Below, one piece after another: positions 1-8,500 of a stretch of 13,582 nt of DNA. Made by a program: the position numbers and the translations under genes. The notes beneath the pieces are model-generated. The model did not search any database and was not told the origin of the DNA. It worked only from the letters and a program-made list of their open reading frames with translations. How positions within the stretch are numbered: the stretch's first letter is position 1; the number at the start of each line of letters is the position of its first letter. The stretch comes from JBOHHR01 sp050740975 (lineage in GTDB: Bacteria > Pseudomonadota > Gammaproteobacteria > JBOHHR01): contig JBOIEE010000292.1 in NCBI GenBank assembly GCA_050740975.1, positions 1-13,582 on the forward strand. The letters are read 5' to 3'.

Positions 1-2737
1 CACCGCCCCGGTCGCCTCCTTCCGGCCCCAGATCGATCACCCAGTCGGCGGTCTTGATCACTTCCAGATTGTGCTCGATGACCACGATGGTGTTGCCGTG
101 ATCGCGCAGGCGGTGCAACACCCGCAATAACTGTTCGATGTCGAAGAAATGCAGTCCGGTTGTGGGTTCATCCAGCAAGTACAGCGTTTTCCCCGTATCG
201 CGCTTGGACAGCTCACGCGCCAGCTTAACCCGTTGCGCTTCCCCGCCCGACAGCGTGGTCGCGTTCTGGCCGAGCTTGATGTAGGATAACCCCACATCGA
301 CCAAGGTCTGTAGTTTCGCCGCCAAGACCGGTACCGCACTGAAAAAACGACTCGCCTCTTCCACGGTCAGGTCCAGCACCTCGCTGATGTTTTTGCCCTT
401 GTAGCGCACCTCCAGGGTCTCGCGGTTGTAGCGTTTGGCCTTGCACCCATCGCAGGGTACGTATACGTCGGGCAGAAAGTGCATCTGCACCCGGATGACG
501 CCATCGCCCTGGCAGGCCTCGCAACGCCCGCCTTTGACGTTAAAACTGAAACGGCCGGGTTTGCACCCGCGCGAGCGCGCCTCCTGGGTGGCGGCGAACA
601 GCTCGCGGATCGGCGTGAACAGCCCGGTGTAGGTCGCGGGATTGGAACGCGGCGTGCGCCCTATGGGGCTCTGGTCGATGGCGACGACTTTATCCAAGTG
701 CTTCAGCCCGTCGATGGCCTTAAACGGCGCCGGCTCCAGGTTGGCCCGATTGAGCTTACGCGCTGCCAGTGGGTATAGGGTGTCATTCACCAGGGTCGAT
801 TTGCCCGAACCCGATACTCCGGTGACGCAGATAAACAAGCCCAGGGGAAACTCGATGTCGACTTGCTTCAAGTTATTCCCGCTCGCACCCCGAATGCTTA
901 GCACGCACCGCGGATCATAGGGGGTGCGAATCAAAGGCACAGAGATCCGTCTTTGCCCGCACAGATATTGGCCGGTCAGTGAAGAAGGGTGGTTTTCAAT
1001 AGCCCCAGGGGCGCCCTGAGCGATGACTTGTCCGCCATGAACTCCGGCGCCCGGTCCCATGTCCACCACGTGATCGGCGGCCCGGATCGCCTCCTCGTCG
1101 TGCTCGACCACGATGACCGTGTTGCCCATATCGCGGAGCTGTAAAAGCGTCTGCAGCAACCGCTGGTTATCGCGCTGATGCAGGCCGATGGACGGCTCGT
1201 CCAGGATGTACATGACGCCAACCAGTCCCGCTCCGATTTGGCTCGCGAGGCGAATGCGCTGGGCCTCGCCCCCGGATAGGGTATCCGCGGATCGGGCCAG
1301 CGTGAGGTAATCTAAACCGACGTCGACCAGGAACTGTAATCGCTGCAGGATCTCGTTCTGGACTTTGGCCGCGATTTGGGCCCGCCGCCCGGAGAGCGCG
1401 AGCGTTTTAAAAAAATCCCGTGTTTCCCCTACGGACAGGTTGATGATATCGGGCAGCCGGCGACCGGCGACGAAGACATTGCGTGCCTCTACCCCTAAGC
1501 GTGTTCCTTGGCATTGGGGGCAGGGCTTGGAGGACAGGTAGCGCGACAATTCCTCGCGCACGATGCCGGAGTCGGTTTCGCGATAGCGCCGGGTGAGGTT
1601 GGGGATCACGCCTTCGAAGGGGTGACGGCGGGGTTTAAGCTTGCCCCGCGAGCCCGGGTAATGGAAGGTGATCTCGGTATCACCGCTGCCATAAAGAACA
1701 ACCTCGTGGAGCGCTTCGGGAAGCTCTCTAAACGGTGTGTCGAGGTCAAAACCGTAGTGCGCCGCCAAGCCGCGGATGAGCTGTAAGTAATAGCTGTTAC
1801 GCCGATCCCAGCCCCGGATAGCGCCCCCGGGCAGACTCAACTCCGGGTGCTGCACGATGCAGTTGGGATCGAAGAATTGGACGACTCCCAAGCCGCTGCA
1901 CTCGGCGCAGGCGCCTGCGGGGTTGTTGAACGAAAACAAGCGCGGTTCCAACTCGGTCAGCGAATAGCCGCAGTGCGGGCAGGCAAAGCGGGCCGAGAAC
2001 ACCGTCGGTGCAGAAGCCGGTTCGTCCATCCCCATCACCTTAGCCAGACCATCGCCCAGATCGAGCGCCGTCTCGAACGATTCCGCCAAGCGCACGCTCA
2101 GATCGGGGCGGACCTTAAAACGGTCGACGACCACCTCGATATCATGCTTCTTGTGCAGATCGAGCGCAGGCACCTGATCGAGCTCGAAGAGTTGGCCGTT
2201 TACGCGCATCCGCAAAAAACCTTGACGGCGTAAATTCTCGAAGATCTGGACGTGCTCACCCTTACGACCTTGCACCAGAGGCGCGAGCAACATCAGGCGC
2301 GCGCCTTGGGGCAGAGCCAGCACGTGATCGACCATTTGGCTTACGGTCTGTGCCTCCAGCACCCCGCCGTGTTCGGGGCAGCGCGGCTCGCCCACGCGAG
2401 CGTAAAGCAAGCGCAGGTAGTCGTAGATCTCGGTGACGGTTCCCACCGTCGAGCGCGGGTTATGTGAGGCTGATTTTTGCTCGATAGCGATGGCCGGAGA
2501 CAGGCCTTCGATGTGGTCCACATCGGGTTTTTCCATCATCGAAAGGAACTGCCTGGCGTAAGCGGACAGCGATTCCACGTAGCGGCGTTGGCCTTCTGCG
2601 TAGATGGTGTCAAAGGCGAGCGACGATTTCCCAGAGCCGGAGAGCCCCGTGATCACGATCAATCGATCGCGGGGCAGATCCAAATCGATGTTTTGCAGGT
2701 TATGGGTGCGCGCGCCGCGGATGCAAATTTTGCCCAT
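1..2737 (-). CDS. uvrA: UvrA, excinuclease ABC subunit A (C-terminus cut by window edge)
   Basis: UvrA is the damage-sensing ATPase of cytoplasmic nucleotide excision repair; with UvrB it scans DNA and loads UvrB on lesions. The reading frame stays open for 912 codons in one frame from the ATG at 2737 to base 1. It opens with MGKICIRGARTHNLQNIDL. The first Walker A motif is GLSGSGKSS with Lys37. The first zinc module shows CPHC then CAEC (about 1895-1980). Further on come LSGGEAQR-type ABC signatures, the second Walker A GVSGSGKST with Lys646 (codon at 802-800), a CEAC...CDGC zinc finger (about 430-530) and LDEPTTGLH. Both Walker lysines have the same numbers as in E. coli UvrA (940 aa), so about 28 residues are missing. 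It lies 27 bp downstream of folE on the same strand and probably shares its transcript. The ribosome site is weak, and I saw no LexA-box (CTGT-N8-ACAG) before uvrA or folE. Confidence 0.97.
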   Translation of the reverse strand, partial: MGKICIRGARTHNLQNIDLDLPRDRLIVITGLSGSGKSSLAFDTIYAEGQRRYVESLSAYARQFLSMMEKPDVDHIEGLSPAIAIEQKSASHNPRSTVGTVTEIYDYLRLLYARVGEPRCPEHGGVLEAQTVSQMVDHVLALPQGARLMLLAPLVQGRKGEHVQIFENLRRQGFLRMRVNGQLFELDQVPALDLHKKHDIEVVVDRFKVRPDLSVRLAESFETALDLGDGLAKVMGMDEPASAPTVFSARFACPHCGYSLTELEPRLFSFNNPAGACAECSGLGVVQFFDPNCIVQHPELSLPGGAIRGWDRRNSYYLQLIRGLAAHYGFDLDTPFRELPEALHEVVLYGSGDTEITFHYPGSRGKLKPRRHPFEGVIPNLTRRYRETDSGIVREELSRYLSSKPCPQCQGTRLGVEARNVFVAGRRLPDIINLSVGETRDFFKTLALSGRRAQIAAKVQNEILQRLQFLVDVGLDYLTLARSADTLSGGEAQRIRLASQIGAGLVGVMYILDEPSIGLHQRDNQRLLQTLLQLRDMGNTVIVVEHDEEAIRAADHVVDMGPGAGVHGGQVIAQGAPGAIENHPSSLTGQYLCGQRRISVPLIRTPYDPRCVLSIRGASGNNLKQVDIEFPLGLFICVTGVSGSGKSTLVNDTLYPLAARKLNRANLEPAPFKAIDGLKHLDKVVAIDQSPIGRTPRSNPATYTGLFTPIRELFAATQEARSRGCKPGRFSFNVKGGRCEACQGDGVIRVQMHFLPDVYVPCDGCKAKRYNRETLEVRYKGKNISEVLDLTVEEASRFFSAVPVLAAKLQTLVDVGLSYIKLGQNATTLSGGEAQRVKLARELSKRDTGKTLYLLDEPTTGLHFFDIEQLLRVLHRLRDHGNTIVVIEHNLEVIKTADWVIDLGPEGGDRGG

Positions 2738-2764
2738 GGCTGAGCTAGGTGGGTAAGGCGTCGT

Positions 2765-3319
2765 TTATGGCAGACCCGAATGCCCGATGAGATTCAAAAA
2801 CTCGCTGCGGGTGGATTCGTAGTGACGGAAGATCCCATTCATTGCGGAGGTCACCATGTTCGAAGTCTGTTTCTCGACTCCCCGCATCATCATGCACAAA
2901 TGCTGGGCCTTGATGACCACCCCTACGCCCTCGGGTTGGAGGATCTCCATCAGCGCTTTCGAGATCTGATGGGTCAGCCTTTCTTGCACTTGCAAGCGTC
3001 GAGCAAACATGTCTGCGATGCGAGCGAGCTTGCTGACTCCAATGATCTTGCCTTTGGGGATATATCCGATATGACAGCGGCCGAAAAACGGCAGTAAGTG
3101 GTGTTCGCACAGGCTGTAGATCTCGATGTCTTTGACGATGATGAGATCGGAGGAATCGCTCTCAAACAGCGCGCCGTTGATGATGGCGTCCAGGTTTTGG
3201 CGATAGCCTTGGGTAAGGAATCGCATCGCCTCCGCAACCCGCTCGGGGGTGCGCTTCAGGCCTTCGCGCCCGGGATCCTCCCCGAGTTGCTCCAAGATCT
3301 CTCGGTAGAGATCCTTCAC
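2765..3319 (-). CDS. folE: GTP cyclohydrolase I (FolE)
   Basis: FolE converts GTP to 7,8-dihydroneopterin triphosphate, the first step of folate and pterin synthesis, as a cytoplasmic decamer. The 184-residue protein is full length for the compact bacterial form. It has the N-terminal LKRTPERVAEAM helix. The zinc ligands are Cys71 and His74 in the CEHHLLPFFG motif and Cys142 in QHLCMMMRGV, matching E. coli Cys110, His113 and Cys181. The substrate-site segment is GVEKQTSNMVTSAM and the C-terminus is TRSEFLNLI. The start is GTG (3319-3317), with GAGG nine bases upstream; an in-frame stop further upstream leaves no room for a longer protein. uvrA follows 27 bp downstream. The gene is divergent from the cyclic-nucleotide-binding gene, so the 3320-3525 spacer should hold both promoters. 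A pteridine reductase-like gene lies 1.4 kb away on the other strand. Confidence 0.97.
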   Translation of the reverse strand: MKDLYREILEQLGEDPGREGLKRTPERVAEAMRFLTQGYRQNLDAIINGALFESDSSDLIIVKDIEIYSLCEHHLLPFFGRCHIGYIPKGKIIGVSKLARIADMFARRLQVQERLTHQISKALMEILQPEGVGVVIKAQHLCMMMRGVEKQTSNMVTSAMNGIFRHYESTRSEFLNLIGHSGLP

Positions 3320-3422
3320 GGACGACAGCCTCGTAGCCGAAATTCGAACGACCGCTTAGGATAAGTCTGTTTTTTTGGTGTTATGTGGAACATGGTTTTT
3401 CGTAGCCAGCGGGCGTTAAGTT

Positions 3423-3450
3423 TTCGCACCGCCGCCAGAAGGAGCATAAT
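3423..3450 (+). promoter_or_regulatory. Candidate sigma70 promoter for the 3529-5462 gene trio
   Basis: A TTCGCA hexamer (4 of 6 match to TTGACA) at 3423-3428 is followed 16 bases later by CATAAT (5 of 6 match to TATAAT) at 3445-3450. It faces the cyclic-nucleotide-binding gene and would give a leader of about 70 bases. This is a consensus match by eye only; a sigma70-like match of this quality is not rare by chance. Confidence 0.3.
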
Positions 3451-3528
3451 AGTCTACCGGCAGCTAATATTAAAAGAATGTGAAAAGCCGCGGCGCTTCT
3501 CGCAGGAGCTAGCGTCGGCCAAAATGTG

Positions 3529-4041
3529 ATGCTCAGCGAACGGATCAAACTGTTGCAGGAAATGCCCATCTTCGGGGGCGTGAGACGGGATATATTGACT
3601 TATCTGCTTGAGCTTGCGCCCTTTGTTAAGAAGGATAAAGGGGATTATTTCTGCCGGGAGAACGAAGGCGCAGACTCTTTGTTCGTGCTCGAGCGGGGCA
3701 AGGTTGCGGTGTTGAAGGGTTGGAAGGGGGAGCAGTATTTGCTGAGTAAACTGGGCACCGGCGATTGTTTCGGTGAAATGGCGGTGATCGATCTCGGCAC
3801 CCGAACGAGCTCAGTGCTGGCGCTGGAATACAGCTCCGCCATCAAAGTATCAGCGAGCAACTTGTATGCGGTTTACAAGCGCGATCTGGAGCAATTTACC
3901 ATCATTCAGATGAACCTTTGTCGGGAAATCAGTCGCAGGCTGCGGCTTGCCGATGAACGGCTTTTTGCGTCCAAACATCTGGCCCAAATGGTCGCTGGGG
4001 AGTGTGTATTTTCCCCTACCCTGAACGGTCGCGGAAACTGA
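3529..4041 (+). CDS. Stand-alone cyclic-nucleotide-binding domain protein
   Basis: The 170-residue protein is one CRP/PKA-type cyclic-nucleotide-binding beta-roll with short flanking helices. It starts LSERIKLLQEMPIFGGV, the usual N-helix, and carries a phosphate-binding cassette at about 80-95 with FGEMA (Gly82, Glu83) and DLGTRTSS (Arg92, Thr93). Glu and Arg at these places are the residues that hold the ribose and cyclic phosphate in CRP and PKA, so ligand binding looks intact. After the C-helix (about 117-150) the protein ends; there is no helix-turn-helix, kinase or channel domain. It is therefore not a CRP/FNR transcription factor, and its output must go through a partner. The start is uncertain: GTG at 3526 and ATG at 3529 are adjacent in frame, and the nearest AGGAG (3504-3508) is 17-20 bases away. 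The next gene begins 15 bp after the stop, suggesting an operon. Confidence 0.85.
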   Translation: MLSERIKLLQEMPIFGGVRRDILTYLLELAPFVKKDKGDYFCRENEGADSLFVLERGKVAVLKGWKGEQYLLSKLGTGDCFGEMAVIDLGTRTSSVLALEYSSAIKVSASNLYAVYKRDLEQFTIIQMNLCREISRRLRLADERLFASKHLAQMVAGECVFSPTLNGRGN

Positions 4042-4043
4042 CG

Positions 4044-4050
4044 AGGAGGT
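4044..4050 (+). promoter_or_regulatory. Shine-Dalgarno site that fixes a TTG start
   Basis: A perfect AGGAGGT lies six bases before the TTG at 4057-4059. No ATG or GTG with a comparable site is near, and starting later would remove the export signal. This makes TTG the likely start of the YcbK-like gene. Confidence 0.75.
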
Positions 4051-4056
4051 AACGGT

Positions 4057-4635
4057 TTGTCGGGTAAGTCGGAGCTTGGTGGAGATCCCAAGCGTCCGCT
4101 ATCGGGGTCCAAACGCCACTTTTTGACCACGGCGGGCCTGGGATCGCTGGGACTGCTGTTGGGTCCAAGAGTAGGCCGTGCGAAGGCCGCAGAAGTGCGC
4201 TCGCTCGCCTTTTATCATACGCACACCAAGGAAAGGCTCTCGCTGGTTTATTATTCCGAGGGAAAGTACGTGGTCGAAGCCCTACAACGGATAAATTACC
4301 TGCTGCGGGATCACCGCACCGAAACCCTGTGTCTCATAGCGCCCCGTTTGTTGGACCTGCTGTTCGATGTTTCCTTGCACACAGGCGCCCAGAGCGTGTT
4401 TGAGGTGATCTGCGGATACCGCTCACCGGGCACAAACGAACTGTTGCGCGCCCACGGCTCGGGAGTGTCCAAGAACAGTTTGCACATGCTTGGCAAAGCG
4501 ATTGATGTGCGCCTCGGGCATATACAGACGGCTCGTCTGCGGGATATTGCGCTGACCATGCGCCGAGGCGGCGTGGGCTATTACCCGCAGTCGGACTTCG
4601 TACATCTGGACGTGGGGCGGGTGCGATCCTGGTAA
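4057..4635 (+). CDS. YcbK-like (DUF882, peptidase M15 fold) exported protein
   Basis: The 192-residue protein resembles E. coli YcbK, a DUF882 member of the M15/D-alanyl-D-alanine peptidase fold, thought to act on or near peptidoglycan in the periplasm. An N-terminal signal has SKRHFL at 18-23 followed by a hydrophobic stretch (about 24-40) and an Ala-rich end near 45. This looks like a Tat signal with Lys-Arg in place of Arg-Arg. The mature domain keeps ICGYRSPGTN (Arg122), the metal-binding pattern S-x-H-x2-G-x-A-x-D (His143, Asp150), GGVGYYP, and FVHLDVG (His183) near the C-terminus, so all three expected zinc ligands are present. It follows the cyclic-nucleotide-binding gene by 15 bp. The substrate is not known; a lytic or structural role in cell-wall metabolism is inferred from the fold. 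Confidence 0.88.
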   Translation: MSGKSELGGDPKRPLSGSKRHFLTTAGLGSLGLLLGPRVGRAKAAEVRSLAFYHTHTKERLSLVYYSEGKYVVEALQRINYLLRDHRTETLCLIAPRLLDLLFDVSLHTGAQSVFEVICGYRSPGTNELLRAHGSGVSKNSLHMLGKAIDVRLGHIQTARLRDIALTMRRGGVGYYPQSDFVHLDVGRVRSW

Positions 4636-4648
4636 TTCGTCCCCCGTC

Positions 4649-4671
4649 TCCCGCCTGGCTTAGGGGCGGGA
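4649..4671 (+). terminator. Weak hairpin after the YcbK-like gene
   Basis: CCCGCC (4650-4655) pairs with GGCGGG (4665-4670) around a nine-base loop, with a further T-A pair outside. No T-run follows directly, so it is at best a weak attenuator between this gene and the pteridine reductase gene. Confidence 0.2.
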
Positions 4672-4694
4672 CTTCGCTGCTTTAAAAACAGCGT

Positions 4695-5462
4695 ATGGTG
4701 CGAAAAGACCCACAACGCAAGGTCGCGCTCGTGACAGGGGGCGCGAGACGGGTTGGCCGCGCAGTGGCTTTGACGCTCGCCCAAGCGGGGATGGATGTCG
4801 CTATCACCTACCATCGCAGCATCAGGGAGGCGAAGCAACTGGTGCAGCAGATTCAGCGCCTAGGGCGGGAAGGCCAGGCGATCCCAGCGGACGCAACACA
4901 ACCCGACGCGGCAGATACCATTTTCAAAGCCTTTTCCAAGCGTTTCGCGCGGCTAGACGCTTTGATCAACAACGCCAGTGCCTTTCAACGCTCTTCGATC
5001 GGGCAAATAATGCCTGAGGCTTATGACCGGGATATGGCGGTTAACGCGCGGCTCCCGTTGCTGTTGATCCAGGCGTTTGCCCCAATGCTGGGCGAGCACT
5101 ATCGGCCCAATGACCCGAGCAGCACCGGGCGGGTGGTAAACCTGATCGACACCCGAATTCTGAAACAGCCGCTGCGCGGCTATGTGAGCTACAGTGCCTC
5201 CAAGGCTGTATTGATGGAGATCACGATGACCTGTGCGCTGGAGCTGGCCCCGCGGGTCACGGTCAATGGCGTGGCGCCAGGCGCGGTGGACTGGCCGCCC
5301 CATTATAGCGAGAGGATGAAGCAGGCTTATCTTTCCAGAGTCCCCCTAGCGCGCGCGGGATCCGCGAAAGACGCGGCCACTGCGGTGCTATTCTTAGTGA
5401 AAGACGCTCACTACTGCACCGGTCAGATCCTATCGGTAGATGGTGGGCGGTGTCTGACCTGA
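4695..5462 (+). CDS. Pteridine reductase (PTR1/FolM-like short-chain dehydrogenase)
   Basis: This 255-residue protein is an NADPH-dependent short-chain dehydrogenase/reductase expected to reduce dihydropterins (for example dihydrobiopterin, dihydromonapterin or dihydrofolate) to the tetrahydro form. The cofactor motif is TGGARRVG at 14-21, with the Arg pair typical of pteridine reductases and of NADPH use. NNAS lies at 92-95. The catalytic set is Asp152, Tyr166 and Lys170 (NLIDTRILKQPL... then YSASK). Asp where most SDRs have Ser is the mark of the PTR1/FolM group (Asp181, Tyr194, Lys198 in Leishmania PTR1). VNGVAPGAVDWP and the C-terminal TGQILSVDGG complete the fold. ATG at 4695 has no clear ribosome site, but an upstream start would remove the normal N-terminal spacing. 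It is last of the plus-strand trio, 59 bp after the YcbK-like gene. folE nearby fits a pterin role. An alternative is a general SDR such as FabG, made unlikely by Asp152. Confidence 0.9.
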   Translation: MVRKDPQRKVALVTGGARRVGRAVALTLAQAGMDVAITYHRSIREAKQLVQQIQRLGREGQAIPADATQPDAADTIFKAFSKRFARLDALINNASAFQRSSIGQIMPEAYDRDMAVNARLPLLLIQAFAPMLGEHYRPNDPSSTGRVVNLIDTRILKQPLRGYVSYSASKAVLMEITMTCALELAPRVTVNGVAPGAVDWPPHYSERMKQAYLSRVPLARAGSAKDAATAVLFLVKDAHYCTGQILSVDGGRCLT

Positions 5463-5517
5463 GGGTCAAGCAAAGTCCCACCGCCGCAGTAGGTACTTCC
5501 CTCTTCCTGCGCTCGCG

Positions 5518-8500
5518 CTACCACCCCGCGAGGTCAATGTCGGCGAGGGGGTCACCCGGGGCAAAACCGCGTCTTAGAGTATTTTCGGTAAGTGTCACGG
5601 GTAACAGAAACTGGCGCAGGTAATCCGCTCCGCCGGCTTTGCTGCCCAGGCCGCTTAGCTTATACCCCCCGAAAGGCTGGCGGCCGACCAAAGCACCGGT
5701 GATCTTACGGTTAACATAGAGATTGCCCGCCTGGAACCGCCGGCGGGCCTTGGCGATGTTGGCGGGACTACGCGAATACAGACCGCCGGTCAGTGCATAG
5801 ACCGACTGGTTGGCGATCTGCAGCGCCTGGTCCAGGTCTTTAGCGCGCATCACCGCCAGCACGGGTCCGAAGATCTCCTCTTGGGCCAGGGGAGAATCGG
5901 GTTGCACCTCGCTGAAAATAGCCGGAGGGACAAAATACCCCGGCTCTAAATCGGGCCGTTCGCTATGCAGAACCAGCTCGGCCCTCTCCTGACCCGCCTC
6001 GATGGCTTTACGGATCCGATCGCGGGCGGCCGCGGCTATGACCGGGCCGATGAAAGTGCCGGGCTCTTCCGGCAGGCCCATCTTCAGGCTGCGGGTGGCT
6101 TCGATCAGCCGCTTGAGAAAACGTTCGTACTGGCCGCCCACCACGATGGCCCTCGAGCACGCGCTGCATTTCTGACCCTGGTAGCCAAACGCCGAATGCG
6201 CGATCCCGACCACGGCGTCGTCCAGATCGGCGTCGCTGTCGACGATGACGGCATTTTTGCCTCCCATCTCGGCAATCACATGTTTTACATGGTGCTGATG
6301 CGCTTGGATCTCCGCAGCCAGTCGCACGATGCGCGTGCCCACTGCTTGGGAGCCGGTAAAGGCGATGAAATGGACCCCGGGATGGGTTACCAGATGATCC
6401 CCTAGGACATCGCCAGCACCCGGTACGAACTGCACTACGCCATCCGGTAATCCTATCTCTTGGAGTAAAGCGACAAAGCGCGCGGCGATCACGGGGGTCT
6501 GGGACGAAGGCTTTAAGATCACCGTGTTCCCGGCGACGATCGCGCCGGATAACATGCCGGTTAGTATGGCCAGGGGGAAATTCCACGGCGACAGGATGAG
6601 CCCCACCCCCCGAGGGCGGAACACATTGATGTTGATTTCCCCCGGGGCATTGGCCCCCGGCGCGGCCACAAAGCACATCGCCTGGCGCGCGTAGTATTCG
6701 AGAAAATCAATCGCTTCTGTGACGTCCGCATCGGCTTCGGCCCAAGTTTTCCCCGCCTCGAAGATCTCCCAGGCGGCGAATTCATCGCGCCGGGTACGCA
6801 GTTGGCCCGCCGCATCCAACAGATAGTGCGCCCGCCTTTCCATCGTTAGGGCCGACCACGGCTCAAGGGCGGAAGCCGCCGCTTCTACGGCTCGCTCTAC
6901 ATGCTCTGATGTCGCCTGCGCTACCTTTCCGACGATTTCTTCGGGTCGGGCCGGATTGAGCGAGATCAGGGGATTATCGCTGTCCAGGGACTCTCCGCCG
7001 ATGGGAAAGGCATAGCTTTGTCCCAGGAGCTTACGCACCGTAGCAATCGCAGAATGAAACGCCAGCCGTTCTGTTCGGGCCGTAAAGCGGTGCCGGGGTT
7101 CATTACCGAAGCTCTGCAAACGCAAGGCATCCTCGGTAGGCTCCTGTTTCAACGCTGCCGGGATGCCCTCCGCAGCCGTGCCTAAGGCATGGGGCGTCGC
7201 AAGCAACTGGCTCGGCGAGAGATGCTGGGTGTGACTCATGCGCTGAAACGATTGGCTGGATGTGTTCTCCAGCAACCGGCGTACGAAATAAGCCATGCCC
7301 GGCAACAGCTCGCCAAAGGGAACATAGATCCGCAGTCGAAAACCTTGTTCCGGGATCACGTTTTCCAGCGACTGCGCCATTCCGTGCAACATTTGGAACT
7401 CGAGCTGATGCGCGCCCCAGCCACGCTCCGTTGCCAGTTCCATGGCAAGCGCAATGCTGCGGATGTTATGGGTCGCGATCGCCGGACACAGGTGCGGGTG
7501 GCTGTCCATTAGCAATCGGGCGCATCTCTCGTAGCAGGCATCGGTCTGCCATTTGGTCGGCCATACCGGCTCGTCCCAACCGTTTTGGCGGGCGATCACC
7601 GTTTCATAGTCCCAATACGACCCGCGCACCAAACGGACTGTCACCGGGGTGCCCCGCGTTTTCGCCCATTCGGCCAGGTCCTTAAGTTCGGCCTCGGTGT
7701 CCTTCAGATAGGCCTGGATCGCGATCCCGATGTCCGGCCACGAGCGTAACTCGGGCTCCATCAGCAGGCGGCGAAAGCATTCCAGAGTGACGCCTTTAAT
7801 GTCGTAATGCTCCATGTCCAGGCACACAGCGGCACCCTGCGCGCATGCGGCCAGCAGAATCGGGCGCAGCCGCGAGGCGACGCCCTCGACACTGCCGTCC
7901 GGATCCAAGGGGGTGATTTGGGAATAAAGCGATGTGATCTTGAGCGAGACGTTGAGTTGAGGGGGGGGCTTGCCTGCTGCGGCCCAGTCCGCGAGTCGCC
8001 GAGGTCCTTCCTCCAACAAACGCAGATAGCTATCTCGATAACTGTCCGCCTCCGCTTCGCTCACGATGGCTTCCCCAAGCAAATCGATGCTGGCGTCGAT
8101 ACCGCGCTCACGGAGCCGTTTGGCGGTGGCCAATACCTCGCCGATATCCGCTCCTCCGAGGAACCGGCGCGCCAGGTTCCGTATCGCTTTGCGCACGGCC
8201 CCGCCCAACAGAGCCGTGGCCCATTCGGCCCGGGTATAGCGGATCCCAAATCGGATCAGACCGGTGAGGGGAAGATCGTGCCCGGCGAAGTACTCCTCCA
8301 AGTGGCGGGCGAGCTCCCCGTCGCTTTTTAAAGCCGGTAAAACATCCACGAACCTGAGGGCTTGAACCCGGAAGCGCTCATCCTCCATGATTTTTTGCAG
8401 AAATCGATCGACCCACTGGTCGTCGATGCGCGCTTCCTTGGCGTGCCGTTGCATGGCGGAGAGTAGGCGCCGGCCACGCTCGAGCACGTTTGTTTCAAGG

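Noticed and set aside
1..2737. Frameshift or split in uvrA, because several short frames occur in it
   Set aside because: The codon phase is the same at the start, around 1078, at Lys646 (802) and at base 58, and Lys numbering equals E. coli UvrA, so the gene is intact up to the edge.
2745..3364. Several overlapping frames of 87-121 codons in and opposite folE
   Set aside because: They are shadows of folE, whose zinc ligands and length are complete.
2738..3525. LexA (SOS) box for uvrA
   Set aside because: I looked for CTGT-N8-ACAG upstream of uvrA and folE and found none; CTGT at 3367-3370 has no partner at the right distance.
5463..5517. Bidirectional terminator between the pteridine reductase gene and putA
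   Set aside because: The two genes converge, but the 55-bp gap shows no stem with a T-run on either strand.
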